Assembly (NCBI GenBank): GCA_020726505.1
Contig: JAHLEZ010000004.1
Span: 1,364,001-1,428,000 of the forward strand
Source: Leptodontidium sp. MPI-SDFR-AT-0119
Lineage: Eukaryota; Ascomycota; Leotiomycetes; Helotiales; Leptodontidiaceae
DNA: 64,000 nt
Direction of reading: 5' to 3'
The position numbers were made by a program, and so were the translations under genes. Shown piece by piece: positions 34,378 through 46,313 of this stretch. The notes beneath the pieces were generated by a model. The model did not search any database. It was not told the origin of the DNA and saw nothing but the letters and a program-made list of their open reading frames with translations. Position 1 is the stretch's first letter. Each line of letters begins with the position of its first letter.

Positions 34378-34864
34378 GCAGGCAGATTTGAAATACGTGT
34401 GCATTGGTGTGTGGTGGTCACATCAAGGGTGAGGATGGATACATCGTGGGTGGATCAATATTGCATTTTGGGTCATGGTATGGGCGATTCGAAAGGGATT
34501 TTATTTGCAAAGGCGTGTAAGGCGTCCTTCTTCATGGCATGCGTGCTTCTTTGGGGAGATGGGGTAGAGGGGCATTACTCGTTTCACGAATTCCGTCCAT
34601 CTCACGTCACATTGCTGCTTCTTGAGGAGGGAGACATCCAATGAAGCATTCTCGAACTCGCGAAACTCGCAAAATTCGGGCGTTGACAAAGTCACCTTCG
34701 GCTTCCAAATGTTGAAGGGTGAATACTGAATCCCAAAGACTATTGCTTATTCATCTTGAACCGTTGCTCGGTATCCACAGCTATATATATTCTCCCATGC
34801 CTAACGCCGATTCCCATGCACCGACAGCCACCCAAAACAATCGTACAAGCCGTATCTCTAAAAG
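34378..34864. other. Intergenic region between convergent genes
   Basis: About 490 bp containing the 3' ends of SUMO and the coiled-coil protein. No gene seen. Confidence 0.4.
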
Positions 34865-35453
34865 CTAATCTTCCCAGACCGCAGCCTTTGCACGCTCGGC
34901 ATCTTCTTTCGCTCTCGCAGCAGCTTCTTTCTCCTGATTTCGTCGTTTTATCTCCTTCTCCTTAATGGCCTTATCATAGGCTTTCTGCTCTTCTGTCTTC
35001 TTGGGAGCCTTGACACCCAACGCACCAGCAATCATCCTCTTTGCAACAGCATCAGTCTTCTCGGGTCTTGAGCTTAGCCGCTCGGTCCTTGCCTCGGCCA
35101 CCCCATCGATCCCACCGTATCCATAGGGATTCACAAAGGTGGCGTCGCGGGCAAACGATGTAGAGGGGGAGATTGGGGTGGGCGGGGGGGCAGAGGGGTA
35201 GTCTGCAGATTGCTGCTGGGAGAGGGGTCGGTCTGTGTCCTCGCCCGAGTCTTCGAGTTCCTCGTCGTCCCAGGATTCAGACACGGCTTGCTTCTTCTTG
35301 AACGAGCTCGAGGATTTGGATGGTTGGGGATTTATGGATAGCTTGTTCAGAGAAGATTCGAGTGCTGGGAGGGGTCAGTGCGAGAATCTGGGTTGAGGGG
35401 AGGGGAGGGAGGGAGGGGAGTCTGAGGCTTTGCAGACCTTTAGGTTCTGCCAT
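34865..35453 (-). CDS. Coiled-coil protein of unknown function
   Basis: Two exons (35453-35438, 35364-34865) give 171 residues starting MAEPKALESSLNKLS. The first exon is 16 nt. Layout: a Ser-rich basic N terminus (SKSSSSFKKKQ), an acidic patch (SWDDEELEDSGEDTD), a Pro/Ser linker with SP sites, and a FVNPYGYGG segment. The end is a highly charged helix or coiled coil (KAYDKAIKEKEIKRRNQEKEAAARAKEDAERAKAAVWED). I do not recognise the family. The pattern resembles small acidic proteins that associate with large complexes, but that is only a comparison. The start is chosen because the 16-nt exon adds an in-phase ATG; without it the next Met would be 35284. Confidence 0.7.
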
Positions 35454-36360
35454 GATGGTGAGCTTGGAGTTACGTATGTACAGTCCTCAATTGCTCGAGG
35501 GGGTCTCTGGTGTATTATATAACAATGTAGGTAGGAACAGCGAGGACAGCTTTCGATGGACTGAGCGCAAGAGATCGATCTTTCGAATCGATCGAGGTCG
35601 CCTGCAACTTGCTTGACACAGATTGCGGAGTAGGTAAAGTAGTGGTGGGGATATCACGCGTGGCTAGCATGGCATGGGCATGGCACACAGGCACTGACTG
35701 ACTGGCACTGGGACTGGCAGTGGCAGTGGCAGTTGAATCGTGCAGTGCGTGTGTGCGTGCATGCTACAGTATGCTGGCTTTCGATTCCACTTCAGCCGTT
35801 GCGGTACATTGTGCGGCTTGAAGGCTTGGTGAGCGAGGCGGCTGCCATGTATTTCTTGGTGTCTGCCAGTAAGGTAGTCAACTCCTGCTGGATCCAGCCC
35901 AACAAGAGGGAGGGAGGATCCAAGGCACAGAGCTGGCTATCTTCTCAGACGAAAGTCTCAACGGCAAGCACTAGGTAATTGTAATAACAATCAAGCTTAT
36001 AATAGCTACCTCGCCCTACCCCACCCTACCAACGGCTCCAGATCTGCCACGGCCAGCGCTGAAGTAGAGTGACGAAGTGAAGCGCAGTGAAGTGCAGTGC
36101 AGCCCTGTGCTCCCCCGCAAAAGCACGTGGACATATTACACCTACCCTACCTTCCTGCTCCTTCGGCTCCCCTCTTTATTCCCGGCCGATGACGGCCGAG
36201 GTCATAGTCTCTTAAGTAGTTTTCTAATTGAATGAATGAATGAATCTCTGCTTGATGTTGACTGTGATTTTTAGACCGTTGTTCTGTTGTGCATCTTCGT
36301 ATTTACAAAATAGAGACATCGGAAAGTTGTCCAGTACTTTCTTTCTCTCGTTCCTCCACC
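35454..36360. other. Divergent promoter region
   Basis: About 900 bp between the coiled-coil gene and the ligase fusion. It contains GGCAGT/CACTGACTG repeats (about 35690-35735), GAAGTG repeats (about 36070-36100) and GAAT repeats (about 36229-36244). No gene seen. Confidence 0.4.
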
Positions 36361-38776
36361 ATGATTCGACAACATCTTATGCGGGGTGGTCGGGTGACGA
36401 AGAAGCATGGTTCTTTCAGCACTTCATCCCGTCACCTATCGTACGAGGATACCATTTCCAATTTGAAGATTGGAGAGCATACGCGAGTTATCTTCCAGGG
36501 CTTCACTGGTATGTTCCACAGGCTTTGTGAAAGTCTTGAAGTCGTCATTTGACTAACTGTGCGTGCAGGAAAACAGGTCCGCCCCTTGTTTACTTACATG
36601 CTCTCATGTATGGTCGCAGCCACTGATGCTGGATAGGCAACGGCAAATGCCAAAGAGTCGATAGCATGGGGTACCAATATTGTTGGAGGCGTTACGCCGA
36701 AGAAAAATGGAGAGCATCTTGGACTTCCAGTGCTCCCTTCGGTTCGTGAGGTCAGCTACGTCCAGCAAGTACGCATTCGCCAAGACTGAATTGTATAAAA
36801 TAGGCAATGGAGAAGCTGAAGCCAGATGCAACTGGTATCTATGTAGCAGCACATCAAGCACCTGCTGCCATTGAAGAAGCAATTGAAGCAGAAGTACCCC
36901 TCATTGTAGCTGTAGCAGAACACATCCCGATTCATGATATCATGAGGGTAAGTCTCGCCGCCTCAAGCACCTCAAGTACAGGCAAATAATTAAGGAGGTC
37001 TTCAGATACACTCGATGCTAAAAACTCAATCCAAGTCGAGATTCGTGGGAGCTAATGCCCCTGGAATCATATCCGCAATTGGGAAGTGCAGAATTGGTTT
37101 CCAGCCTCTCCCATGTTTTATGCCGGGCCGTGTTGGTATCGTTGCTAAGTCTGGAACTCTGAGTTATGAAGGTGCGTTGCTGGACTTCGACTTAAACTTT
37201 AATTGCTGATGGCCAGCAGCTGTAGCATCTACTACCAGGGCAGGACTTGGTCAAAGTCTATGCATTGGTATGGGTGGAGATGTTCTCGCCGGTACTAATT
37301 TTGTTGATGCTTTGAAAGTCTTCGAGCATGATGATGACACGGAAGGCATCATCTTAATCGGTGAGATTGGTGGAGAGGCAGAGCTGAAGGCAGCAGAATG
37401 GATTAAAGAGTACAGGAAGCGTTCTTCAAATCCAAAGTATGTATAACTTGCATCTTAAAATAAGGAGCGAGTTCTAACTTTGGCCCAGACCCATATCAGC
37501 TGTCATTGGAGGTATCCATGCTGCTCCGGGAAGAGTGATGGGTCATGCTGGAGCTTTCACTCTACCAGGAGAACCAGATGCATTGACAAAGATCAAGTAT
37601 CTCGAGGATGCAGGAGTGACGATCGTAAATCATCCAGAGAAGCTGGGAGACGCGATGAAAAAGCTGCTAGGAAACTCTGGGCGAGCTAGTAGCGGTGCAG
37701 CAACTTCAGGTGCTTCTCAAAGGAGAGGCATGCACACAATGAGAAGAGCACGACCAATTCCAGGATCAGTTCTTCGTTCGGACTTGGCATCACAGAAGAG
37801 GAATCTGTACATCCGAGAGGAGCTTGCACAAGATCTGCTTAGAGAAAGAGGATTCAACGCATCCAAATACTCTGGCAAGGGAACGAAGCGAATGCTTGCT
37901 GTTGGGGTAGATAGAGCAAACATGTCTCCATGCATCATTGCATCGCCTGCCACCAACCCCGAGGAACCTCACGCCGGAGCCAAGAAGTTCCCATTCGAAT
38001 ACCAGAAGGGAGTTGATGCCAGCCAAATTCAACAGATCGCCGATCACCTCCAACTAAGCGAGTCTTCAAAAGATGCGCTACCAAAGCTTGTCAATGGACT
38101 TGTCAAACTCTTTATGGAAAAAGAAGCTTTCCTGCTAGAGACAATGCTCGTTGAACGACTGGGCGACCTGAAAATTGTCGGTGCCAATTTTGGATTCGAC
38201 GATGCCGCATTCCGAAGCACGAAACGACAAGCTGATATCCACGCCCTTCGCCGAATCGAAGATGAGGATGCACAGGAAGTCGAGGCCGAGAACGATGGTA
38301 TTGTGTACATCAAGCTAGCAGGAGACGGTAACATTGGAACATTAGTCAATGGTGCCGGACTTGCAATGAACACGGTGGATGCTCTGGCTGATGCTGGAGG
38401 CAAAGCGGCGAATTTCCTGGATACAGGTGGCAAGGCGACGAGCGAGACTGTCAAGAAGAGTTTCCAAGTCATCCTACAAGATCCGAGGGTGAAGGTCATC
38501 TTTGTTAATATCTTTGGTGGTCTGACTTTGGGTGATATGATTGCGAATGGGATTCTGTTGGCTTTCAATGAGTTGGAGATGAGGTTGCCTGTTGTTGTCA
38601 GGATTCGTGGGACGAATGAGGAAGAGGGACAGAAGATTGTAAGTGTACCGCATGAGAGTGTAGTTTAGATACTTGCTAATGTTTCACAGATCTCGGAGAG
38701 TGGATTACCCTTACATGCATATGATGATTTCGAGGAAGCAGCAGCAAAGGCCATAGAGCTTGCGAATAACGCATAA
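36361..38776 (+). CDS. Fused succinyl-CoA ligase alpha/beta protein, degenerate ATP-grasp
   Basis: Eight exons (36361-36508, 36569-36576, 36637-36750, 36804-36947, 37006-37171, 37220-37436, 37489-38638, 38690-38776) give 677 residues. The N terminus ([26 protein letters not shown]) is a likely mitochondrial presequence. Residues about 40-350 are a succinyl-CoA ligase alpha subunit: CoA-binding [41 protein letters not shown] and the phospho-His loop in [10 protein letters not shown]. After a Ser/Arg-rich linker, residues about 400-677 match the beta subunit from the middle of ATP-grasp onward: [48 protein letters not shown]. The N-terminal ATP-grasp lobe with its Gly-rich loop is missing, and the family's EIN and TDAK metal-ligand sites read ETM and GAN. 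It may be non-catalytic or use another phosphoryl route. Exon 2 is 8 nt. Confidence 0.9.
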
Positions 38777-40388
38777 CGGAAGATCTTGTGTAGAGGGAGT
38801 CATGTTTTTTGCGAATGTTACGAAATATCTAGCGTTACAGCAATTTGGCTTTAAGATTGTACATAGGTGCAAAACTCGCACTGTACACATGCTTGTGTTG
38901 CCTCCAATGTCCTCGCTAGAGTCAGGACTCGTACCCCACTCCACAAACTGAACCCTCCCTCTTCTGAGTAGGAAGGAATAGTACCACCTTTATATGTCTC
39001 ACAACCAAAGTCTGTGATCCTACGATTAGCTAGATATGTATCTTGGATTTGTACCCCAGTAGGTATAATATCAAGCCCCCTCTCGCTAACCGAGGCGAAT
39101 TAACATGGGCAGGGGCAAATGCTTGACGACGTCATGTAAAAACGGGATTTACGAATGATCCCGCGCAACCCGGGAAGATGGCAATTAAACGGTCATCGAA
39201 ACTCAACAAATGGATATTCGATGATGACTCGTTAGCCAAGTAGCCGGCTTCAAATCGCTGCAGAAGTCTTGCGGATGAGATGCCTGCTGCGGCCGTTTTT
39301 GTACGTACGAAGTATGTTCCTCGGCTCGGCTGGGCCCTCTAGGCCTAGAGAATCTTCACTTAAACCTGTGTCGTACCACCAGTTCTCGTGTATACAGAAG
39401 TGTACAGAAGTATCGCTGTGCTATACAAAAGATTGAGATACGGAACTTAGTATGCTCCGTTTCCACATCGTTGACAGATGTCAAACAACACCCAAAGCTG
39501 TGATCGATCAAGCTTGCCTCCAAGCACGCCACAGCCAGCCACGCACGCTTGTCTGGCTCAAGCAACGAAGAGCCAAGGTGCCACTGTACCTTAGCATCGT
39601 GGCACAACGGGCAGGTCTCAGAGGCTTCTTGCTTTTCAAGGTGCCCTCAACGTCGTCAAGACAAGAAGAGAACTCGAAAGTGTAGTGTCAGTTTGCACAA
39701 CTTCAACATACCGAGATTTTTGACAGACTTGTAGCATGTTTTGCACTGGTCTAATCTGCGAAGCATCAAGATCCAGGAGCTCGACTATTTTACAGCTTTC
39801 TGTCACCAAGTGCTACAGTTATAATCGGCAAAAAGCAGCTTGCAGTTGGAGTGGGTGGAAGAGTAGACCCACCTCAAAAATCCTGCATGCCATGTCGATC
39901 CCCAAGCTACTAACCGTCCCTTTCCTCCATTCTGCCATGGATTGACACTCTCGCACCATCTGCGTGGATCTTGATAGGTGCCCGTCGTGCAGAATAACAG
40001 AATAATTCTTCCGGTAACCCAGCTAGCTATTCGCTCCTTCCGGATCTAAACCTGGTCAAGTAGGACATTTAACATGATGAACCAGGGCAACACTCTAGGC
40101 ATACCTAGGTACTTAGATCTAACGCCTGGATCCTTTTAAAACTGCCTTCCTCCCACGTCAATCAGCTTTATCGTTTATCGATAAACCCCGTTGTCATTAT
40201 CATCAATTGACATTCCCATCCAACAAATCCAAAATTTACTCACCCAAGCCGTGTACGAGCGAAACCTCCTCGACACGCCCGTTTACCACCTCATCTCGAA
40301 AAATCTACTAGCGGTACATGCAGTCGAAAGGTCCTCTTGCAGCTCACCCACTCCCCTACTTCCCCATCATACATTTCCCGTCTCGAAA
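38777..40388. other. Intergenic region, permease promoter
   Basis: 1.6 kb without a convincing gene. A perfect TACCTAGGTA palindrome at 40102-40111 lies about 280 bp upstream of the permease start. AGGCCTAGAG and GTACGTACG patches are near 39300-39350. Confidence 0.45.
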
Positions 40389-42302
40389 ATGGCGTTAGGA
40401 CAGAAAGACGAGTCGTACGCGGCTTTCCAGAACCAAAACAATATCAAAGATAAAGATAATGCCCTAGATCCCAAGGGCGATTCCAGCAACAATGGCGATC
40501 TCGAATCGGACAATACCAAGGGGAGAACTGTTGGTGACAAGACTGTTGGAAATAGAATTGCGCCTGTGTTGCCGCATTTGAAGGGGTATGATTTTGGAGA
40601 TGACACCAGTATTGCGGGCTCGGATATCTTGGGCAAGCAGATTGAACTCGAGGCGGATAGTGCAATTCAATACAGGACTTGCAGTTGGCAAAAGGTGAGA
40701 TATATTATTTTGCGGATTTTTGTCGCATTTTGGGATTTGCTAGGATGTATTGGAGGGGTCGTTGATCCTAAGTACAAGAACACTCGCTCTCCCTTGGAAT
40801 ATGGGCATCAACAATACCCCTTTCCAACAAACCAACGCAAATTCCCCGAAACTAGATTTGTGTTTATCTGGAATGATTCGCTAACCAACATCCACAGACT
40901 GCGGCATTGCTGTTCTCGGAATACATCTGTCTGGCAATCATGTCCTTCCCATGGTCATATCATATTCTCGGACTTGTGCCAGGTCTCATCTTGACCGTTC
41001 TCGTTGCGGCAGTGGTCCTCTACACTTCCCTGGTCCTCTGGCGGTTCTGTCTAATTCATCCTGAAGTTAGAGATGTCTGTGATATTGGGCAGATGCTATT
41101 CTGGGGCAAAACCTGGGTTTGGTATGCAACTGCAGTCATGTTCCTTCTAAACAACGGTTTCATTCAGGTAGGATAAACCAGGCTCAAAAATAAACTGTTC
41201 TGACGTTTATAGGGTTTGCATGTACTGGTGACTGCCAAGTACCTGAACACCATCACCAACCATAGTCAATGTACCATTGTCTTCTCTGTTATTGCCGCAG
41301 TCATCTCATGGTTCTGTTCCCTTCCGAGGACATTCAGTGCGTTGTCTAGATTGGCAACTGTGTCTGCGTTCTTCACATTCATCTCCGTCCTGTTGGCAGC
41401 AATCTTCGCCGGAATCGAAGCACACCCGGCCGGCTATAATCCCGATCCCAACTTTGTTGACCCAGTTACCGGTATCCAAGGAGGGGAGCCGATTGTCACT
41501 GCTACTCCAGTGGCTGGAACCACCTTTGTCCTAGGAATGAGTGCTTTTCTCAACATCAGCTACACATTCATTGGCCAGATTACTCTTCCCAGCTTCATTG
41601 CGGAGATGAAGAACCCAAGAGACTTTCCAAAGGCTCTCTGGGTTGTCACAATTGCTGAAGTTATCGTCTTCGGCTGCGTTGGGGCCGTCATTTATGCCTT
41701 CACTGGGAACCAATACATGACTTCCCCAGCTTTTGGCTCTCTTGGGAATGATGTCTATAAAAAGATTTCTTTCAGCTTTATGATCCCAACTTTGATCTTC
41801 CTGGGAGTTTTGTATGCCTCTGTCTCGGCACGATTCATCTTCTTCCGGATCTTCGAAGGAACCAGACACAAGAGCAATCATACTGTTCTGGGTTGGTCTG
41901 TTTGGGGTGGTATTCTTGCAGGAACGTGGCTCGTGGCTTTCATCATCGTAAGCTGGCTCCCAATAATAAGAGCAATTGCAGCGCTGACCACATTGTTAGG
42001 CTGAAGTTATCCCTTTCTTCAGTGATTTGCTATCTCTCATGTCATCCCTCTTTGACTCGTTCTTCGGCTTCATCTTCTGGGGAGTTGCATACATCCGCAT
42101 GAAGAGGGCTGATGGAGGTGTTCAATGGATCCGAGAGCAATCGCTGATGGGATGCCTAGAGCTGGGATTGAACGTTTTCATCATCATGATCGGATTGTTC
42201 TTTCTCGGAGCTGGTACATATACCAGCGTTCAAAGTATCATCGATAGTTATGCTGCAGGTGCAGTGTCCAGCGTTTTCACCTGTGCTAGTAATGGTGTTT
42301 GA
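40389..42302 (+). CDS. Amino-acid permease (AAAP family, MTR-like)
   Basis: Plasma-membrane amino-acid/proton symporter of the AAAP family, resembling Neurospora MTR, a neutral amino-acid permease. Four exons (40389-40694, 40898-41167, 41213-41947, 42000-42302) give 537 residues. The first 100 residues are a hydrophilic cytosolic tail (DDTSIAGSDILGKQIELEAD) ending in YRTCSWQK just before the first membrane span. About eleven hydrophobic segments follow, including LVPGLILTVLVAAVVLYTSLVLW, SQCTIVFSVIAAVISWFC, ATVSAFFTFISVLLAAIF and GLFFLGAGTYTSVQSII. The loop ISYTFIGQITLPSFIAEMKNPRDFPKAL is a family hallmark. Start choice: the upstream ATG of the open exon, MALGQKDESYAAFQ. The substrate is inferred from family resemblance only. 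Confidence 0.9.
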
Positions 42303-42636
42303 GAGGTTCTGGGTTGGGTATTAACAAACCATTAAATGGGCCGAAAAAAGGTTCTCACAGAGCAAAAGTTTATAAGCCATCAAAACTTTCTTTCATGATT
42401 CTGGTGTCTGTCAGGAGGGACGTCAGCCCAGATAGCAAGCTGCCAAAGAATAAAAATCCGCCTTCTAATGCAAGACCATGTAATGTACAGTGCGGGATAT
42501 GCAGAAAAAAGACTCAAACTCGTCCGCTAATATACGACAAAATTGCTATCTCATCCCAGAGGAAGAAAACACAAAAACGCCAATTCCCAAACCCTTTCTA
42601 CCTGCCCCCTCCTTCTATCATCGCTTAAAAAGACAT
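42303..42636. other. Short intergenic region between convergent genes
   Basis: 334 bp holding the 3' ends of the permease and the glycosyltransferase. Nothing else seen. Confidence 0.4.
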
Positions 42637-43611
42637 CTAAGGTTCATACTTCGTCATCTCTTCGCAGTGTATCTGAGGCAAGCCTTCAATATGATCCCAA
42701 TACTCCCATCCCTTCATTGACCAACTCTTCGTCTTCTCCTCAAACTGCTCCCTACTCTTCAGGGTATAATGATGTAACGCAATCCGGTCCCTTGTAATGG
42801 GCTGCCTGATCCCATCCCCATCTTCAATCTTATCCCCATGCTCGCCCACGGTATGCGTCCCATTCTTCGTCTTGAACATGTGCGGACTCAAGGGCTTCAC
42901 GAACAGCGCCGTCTTGACAATCGATTTGATGAGTCGGTTATCTTTGTAGTCGGGCAGTTGATCGAGGGGCATGACCTCGGGATCTCCAACACAGCTCGTG
43001 AAGCTCTTGCGCATCGAGTCCGGCCTCTTCGTGAGGTTCGCAGATGAATGTAACCGCCAGTTGACACCCAACGCGCCAATCTCCTCCTGCTCCCCGAACT
43101 CGCGCAGGATTGACGTGAGCGACTCGCCTGGCTTGCGGGCCTCGAAGTACTCATCTGCGTCTACGAACGCCATCCACGTATGCTGCGACCCGTACAACCT
43201 CGCGCACTCGCTGTAGATGTGCGTCTGCATCACCTTATCCCTATGCTGCGCCTGCTTGTCGTAGTATTGGAAGGAGAGCGCGGTTCGCGGGACGCCCCAG
43301 TCCTCGACGAAGCTCGAGAGGGGAGGGGTGGACAGGTCGTCCATGATGTAGAAGCGCCGAATTCCATGGTGGTGGTAATGATGCGTGAGAAATTCGGGGA
43401 GGTCGGTGTGTTGGTTTCGGTGCGCGACGCAGAAGGCTACGTATTCCTCTTCTGCGGCTGCTCCTGCTCCTGCTGAGAATACGGGTATTGATTGCCCGCT
43501 GCTGAAGGACGGTGAGTTGCTGGTGGCGAACACAAAATATAGAATTGCGAGCAGCGCGGCGACGAGACAGATCTGGATCTTCCTAAAGTGCGAGAGGGAT
43601 TGAAACGACAT
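42637..43611 (-). CDS. Glycosyltransferase family 92 protein (DUF23-like)
   Basis: Predicted type II Golgi membrane glycosyltransferase. A single exon gives 324 residues from MSFQSLSHFRK (43611); the frame stays open to an upstream Met at 43644. A short cytosolic tail precedes a membrane anchor (ICLVAALLAILYFVFA, residues about 13-28). The catalytic domain begins YVAFCVAHRNQHTDLPEFLTHHYHHHGI and has FYIMDDLS. The metal-binding DxD lies in MAFVDADEYF, and NWRLHSS and HHYTLKSREQFEEK follow. The layout matches GT92/DUF23 proteins. Sugar donor and acceptor are unknown. The absence of introns is unusual among its neighbours. Confidence 0.85.
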   Translation of the reverse strand: MSFQSLSHFRKIQICLVAALLAILYFVFATSNSPSFSSGQSIPVFSAGAGAAAEEEYVAFCVAHRNQHTDLPEFLTHHYHHHGIRRFYIMDDLSTPPLSSFVEDWGVPRTALSFQYYDKQAQHRDKVMQTHIYSECARLYGSQHTWMAFVDADEYFEARKPGESLTSILREFGEQEEIGALGVNWRLHSSANLTKRPDSMRKSFTSCVGDPEVMPLDQLPDYKDNRLIKSIVKTALFVKPLSPHMFKTKNGTHTVGEHGDKIEDGDGIRQPITRDRIALHHYTLKSREQFEEKTKSWSMKGWEYWDHIEGLPQIHCEEMTKYEP

Positions 43612-44994
43612 GGCGCCGAATGCTCCTAGAGATTCGCCACGCAATAACAGAAGAGATGTAGAATAAGGACAGTTCGCATGCTCCTCGCAGTGTATCGCGG
43701 GATGCCAGAGAAGAAGAAAAGTTTGGAGGAGTTGGTGAGTCGGCTTCGGATATGAGAGCGAGCGAGTATCGCGGTCTCACTTCAACATTGATTAAGAAGC
43801 GCAGTCATGCAGTCGCACGGCAAGGCCAGCGGGGAGGCAGAATAGGAAGGCAGATATCTCAATCGCTATTCGGGTGCTCTTGGCGAAGCTTAAATTGAAC
43901 AGTCCTGCCTCGTTTGAGACAAGCGAAAAGCCTCACTTTCACCATGTCTTATTTCAATGTCAAAATTATCCACACTGCACTTTTGAAGTTGGAAATGTAT
44001 CAGGAAGTAATTATCTACTCAGCCATCTAAGAATTTTCTTAAACTTGTTAGTTTATTGTCAGGCCATGGCATGCAGAAACCAACATGTCAGATTTCAGTC
44101 CCGTCAGGGGTAGAATTGAAAGAGGATACGTGCAGGGAATCATTGGATGCATTTGAGATGAGGCTCTGGATCTTAGCGAAGATCTTCCGGATGAACAACC
44201 AGCCCAGCCTGCCCCTGAAAGGGGTCGGATTTCGGGTCGGATTTGGCCCTTTGACATGAGAGACCCAGGCGGCCTAAGCGCCCTTTTCAACGAGATGATA
44301 GATACTGTACAGTATCTTGTATGAGGGGCAGGGAGATATGCCAAGTGGGCGGAAGATATTAACCCAACATTTCCGCTCGAAAACCAACATCATCTTCTGA
44401 TGATTTGCCGGCTCGTCGGGTGACCTTCCCCGGTGTTTACCCTCTGGATCTTGATTCCCTGCCCCTCTCCCCCTCCCTCAAGTGATATCTTCTTCTTGTC
44501 CTGATCCCCTCAATTTTGGAGTCACGATTTTCTTGTTTGCCTTCTTTTCCTGCAGAAATCAAGAGACTCGCATCTGAATGAGAATCAAGCTCGATGTTAC
44601 CGTGACCCCAATCACACCCTGTCCGTCCCCTTTCGGATTCAGGGGCTCGGTTCACGAGAATTCCAACACCCATCTTAAGCGAGAAATGTTCGCCCCATTG
44701 TTTTTTGTCTTGACATTTAGCTGCCGAGAGCTTTCTCTTTTCCGAGTTATCTTAGCCATGAAATCGAGATTAATGATTGGTCCTCTAGACATTTGCATGC
44801 ATACATAGTCAGCATGCCAAGCACAGGATCTGAAGAATCGCTCAAATTTAGGCACCAACAGTACATCTCGGGTTTTGCTTTTGGACATTTCTCATTTCTC
44901 ATTCCTTCGATCAGAAAAGAATCTTCGGTTGCATAGTTGCCCTATCTCGTAATTTTTAACGAGACTTGGGTCAGATGCTTTCAATCCTGCCAGT
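43612..44994. other. Intergenic region of 1.4 kb
   Basis: No gene recognised; it contains the promoters of the glycosyltransferase and of the decayed HET gene. It marks the edge between the housekeeping block and the accessory block. Confidence 0.4.
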
Positions 44995-46313
44995 ATGGAT
45001 AGACTCGTCGTTCAGACACCTGACTGCAGGGTCTGCCGCTGGGAAGAAGCCAAGATTTCGCCCGATCTGGACTGCAGCCCTTTGTACCCCAAGATTGAAG
45101 ACCTAGCGAAGTCTCGGGAGATGTGTATTGTCTGTTCTTTAGTCTATGAAGCAGCAGTAGAGATTTTTGGTAGTTGCAATGGAGGAGGTAAAGAATCTTT
45201 CATTCGTTGGCGAGATCAGTGGATTGCAAGTAACACTATGAGGGAGGCCGAGTTTTTTGTGCGGCCCGGTAAGCCTGTCTTGATATTTCTTATCTTGTGG
45301 TCGTGATGAGAATGACTGATGATTCCTTTGCACTAGGTTTGGAGAATTCATGTCCTATACTTATCAGAGAAGGAAATCAGATATCTGGTGACACTTCTTC
45401 CGCCCACGCTATCGACCGTGTTCGTAGCTGGTTGAAGAAATGTTCAGAACACCATGAACTGTGCAATCAATCTCGTATATTCTTCCAGCGTCGAGGAGTT
45501 GAGATCATCCCTGGAGGTAATGCTCCACAGACAAGACTCGTTGAGGACCTAGCTGTCACAGCCGAATATGTGAGCCTAAGCCATTGCTGGGGGGCATCTC
45601 AACCTAACTTCATCACGCTGAAGTCAACAATTGACGCGAATAAGAACTAGATTCTATAGGACAGCCACCCCAAGACCTTTCAAGACGCCATACAATTTGC
45701 GTATGAGCTAGGTTATCGATACATATAGATCGACTCAGTCTGTATTGTTCAGGGTGACAGCTTAGACTGGCTCCGGGACGCTTCCAAGATGAGCAAGATT
45801 TACAAGAAACCTGTCTTGATCTTAGCTGCAACGGCATCATCAAATAGTAGCCAGGGTTGCTTCAGGAAATCGAATGGAGATCATGTGGGGAGAGAAATCC
45901 ATGTCCAGACAGAAAACAAGAAGCACATCCATGGTCTCATGCCGGAAGCCGCTACCTCATGGGGCTCTGATGTCTACAAACGGTAGTAGACATCTGACAC
46001 CACTGCTAGATAGGTGCTGGGTGTACCAAGAACGGATCCTGTCCCCTCGAGTCTTTCACTTCACAGCCGAAGAGATCGCCTGGGAATGTTTCCAAGATTT
46101 CTGGTGCGAATGTACCCGCGAACCTGAACAAGGGAAGATTAGAGAGTGGAAGCATTACAACGTAAATCAAGCATGGAATAATCTCAAGTTTAGTCACGTC
46201 GTGGCCTTTCGCCAGGAAAATGTGTGGGAGACGCAAGTTTCAAGGAGGAGTATAGTGCATTACTACTACTTTCTTCTTCTTCCATCCTCAACAACCATCA
46301 ATCAAAGTTAACC
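44995..46313 (+). pseudogene. Decayed HET-domain (heterokaryon incompatibility) gene
   Basis: The translation begins MDRLVVQTPDCRVCRWEEAK and has one good intron (about 45269-45337). It continues into the HET domain with YVSLSHCWGAS, then DSHPKTFQDAIQFAYELGYRYI, IDSVCIVQGDSLDW and CWVYQERILSPRVFHFTAEEIAWEC. HET proteins act in non-self recognition after cell fusion. Breaks: in-frame TAG codons at 45648, 45657 and 45726, and a frame change near 45975-45990 where the frame of VYKR meets that of RCWVYQERIL. The 45726 stop replaces the Trp of the family's Y-I-W-I-D-S motif, and TGG to TAG is a CpA to TpA change on the other strand, as expected from RIP. No attempt is made here to rebuild the intact protein. 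The 3' end is uncertain. Confidence 0.85.
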
